In this document: piece by piece, positions 7,178-10,027 of the stretch
Numbering within the stretch: the first letter of the stretch is position 1
Layout: every line of letters begins with the position of its first letter
Source: DATHTC01 sp050262775
Lineage (GTDB): Bacteria; Actinomycetota; Thermoleophilia; Gaiellales; Gaiellaceae
DNA length: 10,027 bases
Reading direction: 5' to 3'
Assembly: GCA_050262775.1 (NCBI GenBank)
Contig: JBLNEO010000063.1
Span: 1 to 10,027, forward strand
The notes under the pieces: model-generated
Database searches by the model: none
What the model saw: only the letters and a program-made list of their open reading frames with translations
Told to the model about the DNA's origin: nothing
Translations under genes and position numbers: made by a program

Positions 7178-7216
7178 CATACCGGTCAGTATCGACGGAA
7201 GATACCGACCGGTATG
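7178..7216. promoter_or_regulatory. Inverted repeat, likely operator for the ATPase-alr unit
   Basis: CATACCGGTCAGTATC (7178-7193) and GATACCGACCGGTATG (7201-7216) are inverted copies with 15 of 16 positions matching, separated by GACGGAA. Each arm is itself an imperfect palindrome of the form ATAC-N6-GTAT, the second being ATACC-GACC-GGTAT. This is the only intergenic space of note in the window, and it is clearly less GC-rich than its surroundings. It sits between the nnr stop and the ATPase start. The double-palindrome layout suits two dimers of a regulator, for example of the TetR type; that is inference. It could also form a long hairpin in RNA, but no T-tract follows on the minus strand. 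The ATPase promoter should lie here. TAGACA (minus strand, 7220-7215) and GATACT (7193-7188) look like -35 and -10 boxes, but their 21-base spacing is too long. Confidence 0.7.
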
Positions 7217-7217
7217 T

Positions 7218-8534
7218 CTATGAGATACCCGCCAGGACGTCCGGCAGCGCCTCGACGAGGTCCGAGGCGACGAGTCCGCGCTCCGGCCCGAGCCGTGCGG
7301 CCTCCGCGTGCGCGGCGGTTGCCGCCGCCGCCGCGAGCTCGGGGTCGACGCCCTTGGCGAGGAACGCCGCGAGGATGCCGGTGAGCACGTCGCCGCTCCC
7401 CGCCGTCGCGAGCTGCGGTGCGTCCGCCGAGTGGACGAGCGCGCCGACGATCGTGTCGGCGCCCTTGAGCAGCAGGAGCGCCCCGTAGCGCTCGCGCGCC
7501 CGCTCGACGGCGGCGAGCCGGTGCGCGCGCACCCACGCCGCCTCGACGCCGAGCATCCCCGCGAGCTCGCCCTCGTGCGGGGTCAGGACCACGGCCGGAG
7601 CGTCGCCGAGTGGCTCGAGGAGCGCGAGCGCGTCGGCGTCGACGACCGTCGGCAGGCCGAGCGCGACGACCTCCCGCACGACGCGACGCGCACGGTCGTC
7701 GCGGCCGAGCCCCGGGCCGACCGCCACCGCTCCGACGCGTTGCGCGACGTCGCCGAGCCGGTCCCACGTCGTCTTGACCGGTTCGACGAGCGTCGCCTCG
7801 ACGATGCCGAGGGACTCCTCCGGCACGGCGACCGCGACGTAGCCCGCGTCCGCGCGGAGGGCCGCGGTCGCGGCCAGGCGGACGGCGCCCGTCATCCCAC
7901 GCGCGCCGCCGACGACGAGGACGGCGCCCGCCGTGTACTTGTTGTCCGCGGCACTGCGGGCCGGAATGCGGGCGAGCACCTGCGTGGTCACCAGCCGGCG
8001 GCGCGTCGGGACGTGCCCGATCCCGATGTCGACGACCTCGACCTCGCCGGCGTGGAAGCGGCCGGGTGCGACGTGGAGGCCGACCTTCGGGGCGTGCATC
8101 GTCACGGTCGCGCCGGCGCGCACGGCGACGCCGGGCACCTCGCCCGTCGACGCGTCGACGCCGGACGGGACGTCGACGCTCAGCACCTGCCCCCGCATCG
8201 TCTCGATCTGCGCGGCCGCGTCCGCCCGAGGCGCCTCGCGGAGGCCGGTGCCGAAGAGCGCGTCGACGACCACGTCCGCGCGCGGCACCGGCCGGCCCGA
8301 CTCGACGATCGTCGCGCGCCGACCGGCCGCCTCGAGCACGCGCGCCGCGATCCTCCCGTCGCCGCCGTTCGAGCCCTTGCCGCAGACGACGGCGATCTCC
8401 TGCGCATCGGGCCAGCGGCGCAGCAGCGACTCGGCCACGGCCGTCCCGGCACGCTCCATCATCGCGGCGACGTCGTGGCCGGCCTCCGCCTGCCGCATCT
8501 CGTCGGCCGTGTAGAGCGGCTCGAACGCGCTCAC
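7218..8534 (-). CDS. nnr: Bifunctional NAD(P)H-hydrate epimerase / ADP-dependent (S)-NAD(P)H-hydrate dehydratase
   Basis: Repairs hydrated NADH and NADPH in the cytoplasm. The N-terminal YjeF_N domain (about 1-190) epimerises R-hydrates, and the C-terminal ribokinase-like domain (about 192-438) dehydrates the S form using ADP. Epimerase motifs are CGKGSNGGDG (51-60), VVVDALFGTGL with Asp91, and SVDVPSGVD (119-127). Dehydratase motifs are NKYTAGAVLVVGG (198-210), TPHEGELA, LLKGADTIV and AGSGDVLTG with the catalytic-type Asp382. The length of 438 is below the roughly 500-515 usual for fused proteins. Most of the difference is in the epimerase domain, before Asp91, where a segment seems missing. 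The start is GTG 8534, forming a GTGA overlap with the acpS stop. The frame continues to 8696 but the extra 54 residues are arginine-rich noise opposite acpS. The last codons carry a third copy of the box found in the downstream inverted repeat. Confidence 0.94.
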   Translation of the reverse strand: MSAFEPLYTADEMRQAEAGHDVAAMMERAGTAVAESLLRRWPDAQEIAVVCGKGSNGGDGRIAARVLEAAGRRATIVESGRPVPRADVVVDALFGTGLREAPRADAAAQIETMRGQVLSVDVPSGVDASTGEVPGVAVRAGATVTMHAPKVGLHVAPGRFHAGEVEVVDIGIGHVPTRRRLVTTQVLARIPARSAADNKYTAGAVLVVGGARGMTGAVRLAATAALRADAGYVAVAVPEESLGIVEATLVEPVKTTWDRLGDVAQRVGAVAVGPGLGRDDRARRVVREVVALGLPTVVDADALALLEPLGDAPAVVLTPHEGELAGMLGVEAAWVRAHRLAAVERARERYGALLLLKGADTIVGALVHSADAPQLATAGSGDVLTGILAAFLAKGVDPELAAAAATAAHAEAARLGPERGLVASDLVEALPDVLAGIS

Positions 8535-8896
8535 GGCTCGACGACGACGCAGACGGCGGCGGCGAGCTCGCGCGAGTGCGTCATCGACAGGTCGATCTGC
8601 CCGGCGCCGACGCGCTCCGCCCACGTCGCGACGCGCCCCGAGAGGCGGACCGACGGCTTCGGGCGGCCCACGACCTCGACGTCGCGCCACGCCCACGCGC
8701 GCGCGACCCCGAACCCGAGCGCCTTTCCCACCGCCTCCTTCGCCGCGAACCGTCCGGCATAGCTCTCGGCCGGGTTCGGCCGCGAGTCGCAGTACGCGCG
8801 CTCGGCGTCCGTGAAGACGCGCTCGCGGAACGACGGGTAGCGCTCGAGCGCACGACGGACGCGCGCGATCTCGATCAGGTCGAGCCCGACGCGCAT
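8531..8896 (-). CDS. acpS: Holo-[acyl-carrier-protein] synthase
   Basis: Transfers 4'-phosphopantetheine from CoA to a serine of apo-ACP, activating it for fatty acid synthesis. It is a 121-residue cytoplasmic enzyme that acts as a trimer, of standard length. The N-terminal VGLDLIEIARV (3-13) holds the Mg-binding Asp6. FAAKEAVGKALG (50-61) holds Glu54, the second metal ligand, and the conserved Lys58. SMTHSRELAAAV near the C-terminus is the usual closing motif. The start is ATG 8896, 2 bases after the HAD gene stop, and the stop overlaps the nnr start by 4 bases. The three genes are probably translated from one message. AcpS next to Nnr, with Alr close by, is a common arrangement in Gram-positive bacteria. 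Confidence 0.96.
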   Translation of the reverse strand: MRVGLDLIEIARVRRALERYPSFRERVFTDAERAYCDSRPNPAESYAGRFAAKEAVGKALGFGVARAWAWRDVEVVGRPKPSVRLSGRVATWAERVGAGQIDLSMTHSRELAAAVCVVVEP

Positions 8897-8898
8897 GC

Positions 8899-9681
8899 TC
8901 AGAGGTGCTCTTCGATCCAGTCGGGGAGCTGCGCGATCGACGAGACGATGCCGTCAGGGTGCACCGGCGAGCGCTCCACCTGCTCGGGACGGAACTTCCC
9001 GGTCCGGACGAGCACCGTCCGCAGGCCGCACGCGTGTGCGCCGACGATGTCGCTCTCCATGTCGTCGCCGACCATCCACGTCATCCCGGCGTCGGCGTCG
9101 AGCGCCTCGAGCGCGGCGGCGAAGTACGCCGCCGTGGGCTTGCCGAGCACCGTCGCCTCGACTTCCGCCGCATACTCGAGGCCGGCCACGAACGCGCCGG
9201 AGTCGAGCATCGGCCCGTGCTTCGTCTGCCACCACCGGTTCCGGTGGAGGGCGAAGAGGTCGGCGCCCGCCTCGACCTCGGCGAACGCGCGCGCGATGTT
9301 CGGGTAGGAGAAGACGCGCGCGTTCTGCTCGGGGTCCTCGCCGAGACCGCCGATCAGGACGGCGTCGACGTTGAACCCGACGAGCTGCATCCGGCCGGTG
9401 AGGTCGTCGGCGAGCGCGGGCATCGTCAGCGCCAGGACGCGCTTCCCTGCGAGCTCCCGCGCGGCGACCGCGGCCGTCGTCTGCAGCTCGTCGTCCTCGA
9501 GCGACACGCCGAGCGCGCGGAGGTCGTCGGCGAGCGCGCTGCGCGACCGCGTGGTCGAGTTCGTCACGAAGCGGAGCCGGTGGCCGTTCGCGCGGAGCCG
9601 CTCAACGGCATCCGCCGCCCCGCGGATGGGCTCGCCGGAGACGTGCAGCACGCCGTCGACGTCCAGGAGAATGGCCGCCAT
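8899..9681 (-). CDS. HAD-superfamily subclass IIA hydrolase, LHPP-like phosphatase
   Basis: Cytoplasmic phosphatase of 260 residues in the HAD-IIA group. The closest description is the LHPP-like/TIGR01458 type, some members of which act on phosphohistidine, phospholysine or pyrophosphate; this substrate is not shown by the sequence. Motif I is LLDVDGVL (5-12), with the nucleophile Asp7 and acid/base Asp9. Motif II is FVTNST with Thr40. Motif III is GKPTAAYF with Lys181. Motif IV is MVGDDMESD (203-211) with Asp206, Asp207 and Asp211. The C2-type cap is between motifs II and III (about 75-175), and includes the ALHRNRWWQTKHG segment typical of this group. The start is ATG 9681, because it places motif I at the normal distance from the N-terminus. 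The frame is open further upstream but that is opposite the divergent gene. There is no good Shine-Dalgarno, and the promoter must lie inside the divergent gene. Confidence 0.93.
   Translation of the reverse strand: MAAILLDVDGVLHVSGEPIRGAADAVERLRANGHRLRFVTNSTTRSRSALADDLRALGVSLEDDELQTTAAVAARELAGKRVLALTMPALADDLTGRMQLVGFNVDAVLIGGLGEDPEQNARVFSYPNIARAFAEVEAGADLFALHRNRWWQTKHGPMLDSGAFVAGLEYAAEVEATVLGKPTAAYFAAALEALDADAGMTWMVGDDMESDIVGAHACGLRTVLVRTGKFRPEQVERSPVHPDGIVSSIAQLPDWIEEHL
9665..9670 (+). promoter_or_regulatory. Ribosome binding site of the arfB-like gene
   Basis: AGGAGA stands 9 bases before the ATG at 9680. It lies inside the first codons of the opposite-strand HAD gene. An in-frame ATG at 9671 directly touches this site, too close to be used, so it favours 9680 as the start. 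Confidence 0.65.
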
Positions 9682-10027
9682 GGGCGCCGAGTCTATTCGG
9701 GTCACGCGCTCGGTCGCACTGCCTCTGACGGAGATCGAGTTGCGGACGTCCCGCTCGAGCGGGCCCGGCGGCCAGCACGCCCAGAAGACCGAAACGCGCG
9801 TGGAGGCCGTCTTCGACGTCGAGGCATCGGCGACGCTCTCGCCGGCGCAGAAGCGCCGCGTCGTCGCACGCGCCGGCCCCGTCGTGCGAGCGGCCGCGCA
9901 GGACGAGCGCAGCCAGGCGCGCAACCGTGAGCTCGCGCTCGAGCGGCTCGCGGAGCGGCTCCGGGAGGCGCTGCGCGTCGAGCGGCGGCGGGTGCCGACG
10001 CGGCCCACCAAAGCGGCGGTCGAGCAC
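9680..10027 (+). CDS. arfB: Peptidyl-tRNA hydrolase ArfB-like ribosome rescue factor; 3' partial
   Basis: Releases nascent peptides from ribosomes stalled without a stop codon. The first 116 residues are in the window, with no stop, and the gene runs off the edge. The GGQ motif is at 30-32 in SSGPGGQHAQKTETRVEAVF, the class I release-factor catalytic loop. Only about 29 residues precede it, so the stop-codon-reading domains of RF1/RF2 are absent, as in ArfB/ICT1. The region 85-116, ending in RRRVPTRPTKAAVEH, matches the start of the family's basic tail, which enters the empty mRNA channel; the rest lies outside. In place of the more usual HVNKT it has HAQKT. The family's full length is about 140 residues, so roughly 20-30 are missing. 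It is transcribed away from the HAD gene, and its ATG shares CATG with that gene's ATG. An unlinked role from the neighbours is likely. Confidence 0.93.
   Translation, partial: MGAESIRVTRSVALPLTEIELRTSRSSGPGGQHAQKTETRVEAVFDVEASATLSPAQKRRVVARAGPVVRAAAQDERSQARNRELALERLAERLREALRVERRRVPTRPTKAAVEH

Noticed and set aside
7178..7216. Inverted repeat as a rho-independent terminator for nnr
   Set aside because: No T-run follows on the minus strand, and the arms are palindromic in themselves, which suits an operator better. A partial terminator role is not excluded.
7178..7233. 23-base spaced boxes as plasmid-type iterons or a replication origin
   Set aside because: There are only three boxes, with no replication initiator gene and no DnaA box cluster or AT-rich unwinding region nearby.
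8535..8696. Extended N-terminus of nnr
   Set aside because: The 54 extra residues are mostly Arg/Ala/Gly and lie opposite acpS coding; GTG 8534 gives a GTGA overlap and the normal N-terminal motif.
7308..8762. 484-residue plus-strand frame opposite nnr and acpS
   Set aside because: Composition is shadow-like, and both opposite genes have intact motifs.
8905..9930. 341-residue plus-strand frame opposite the HAD gene and overlapping arfB
   Set aside because: It conflicts with the GGQ-containing frame on the same strand and with the HAD gene, and has no motif.
9602..10027. Minus-strand open frame at the right edge
   Set aside because: It lies opposite arfB and inside the HAD gene in another frame, with arginine-rich composition and no family features.

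Overview
The window is very GC-rich and almost entirely coding. GC is above 70% by eye, third codon positions are nearly all G or C, and several starts are GTG. The gene content and order (HAD phosphatase, acpS, nnr, alr) suggest a high-GC actinobacterium, possibly a deep-branching Thermoleophilia/Gaiellales-type lineage. That placement is inference from composition and gene order, not a phylogeny. I see no tRNA, rRNA, CRISPR array, insertion sequence or prophage gene. The only intergenic gap above 10 bases is 54 bases, at 7164-7217.

Left part, plus strand (1-4327): a large secreted subtilisin-family protease with its 5' end outside the window, a short-chain dehydrogenase/reductase (SDR), and a MarR-family regulator. 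Gaps between them are 5 and 3 bases, so they can be read from one transcript. The regulator's stop faces the stop of a minus-strand gene only 5 bases away, which makes 4328-4332 a convergent boundary.

Middle and right part, minus strand (9681 down to 4333), in transcription order: HAD-IIA phosphatase (LHPP-like), holo-ACP synthase (acpS), bifunctional NAD(P)H-hydrate repair enzyme (nnr), a 54-base gap with a strong inverted repeat, an AAA/ATPase_2-type ATPase, alanine racemase (alr), and a class I SAM methyltransferase. HAD-acpS-nnr are joined by a 2-base gap and a 4-base overlap. ATPase-alr-methyltransferase are joined by a 10-base gap and an 8-base overlap. These look like two transcription units, or one unit with an internal control point at the inverted repeat. 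AcpS activates acyl carrier protein, Nnr repairs damaged NAD(P)H, and Alr makes D-alanine for peptidoglycan. These three are commonly neighbours in Gram-positive genomes, and the ATPase is the unexpected member.

Right edge, plus strand (9680-10027): the start of a gene for a GGQ-containing ribosome-rescue peptidyl-tRNA hydrolase (ArfB/ICT1 type), running off the window. Its ATG shares the CATG tetranucleotide with the ATG of the divergent HAD gene.

Most of the window is ordinary metabolism and housekeeping. I do not see a convincing new multi-gene system. The points most worth a second look are the inverted repeat with 23-bp-spaced boxes at 7178-7233, the ATPase placed between nnr and alr, and the overlapping divergent starts at 9679-9682.
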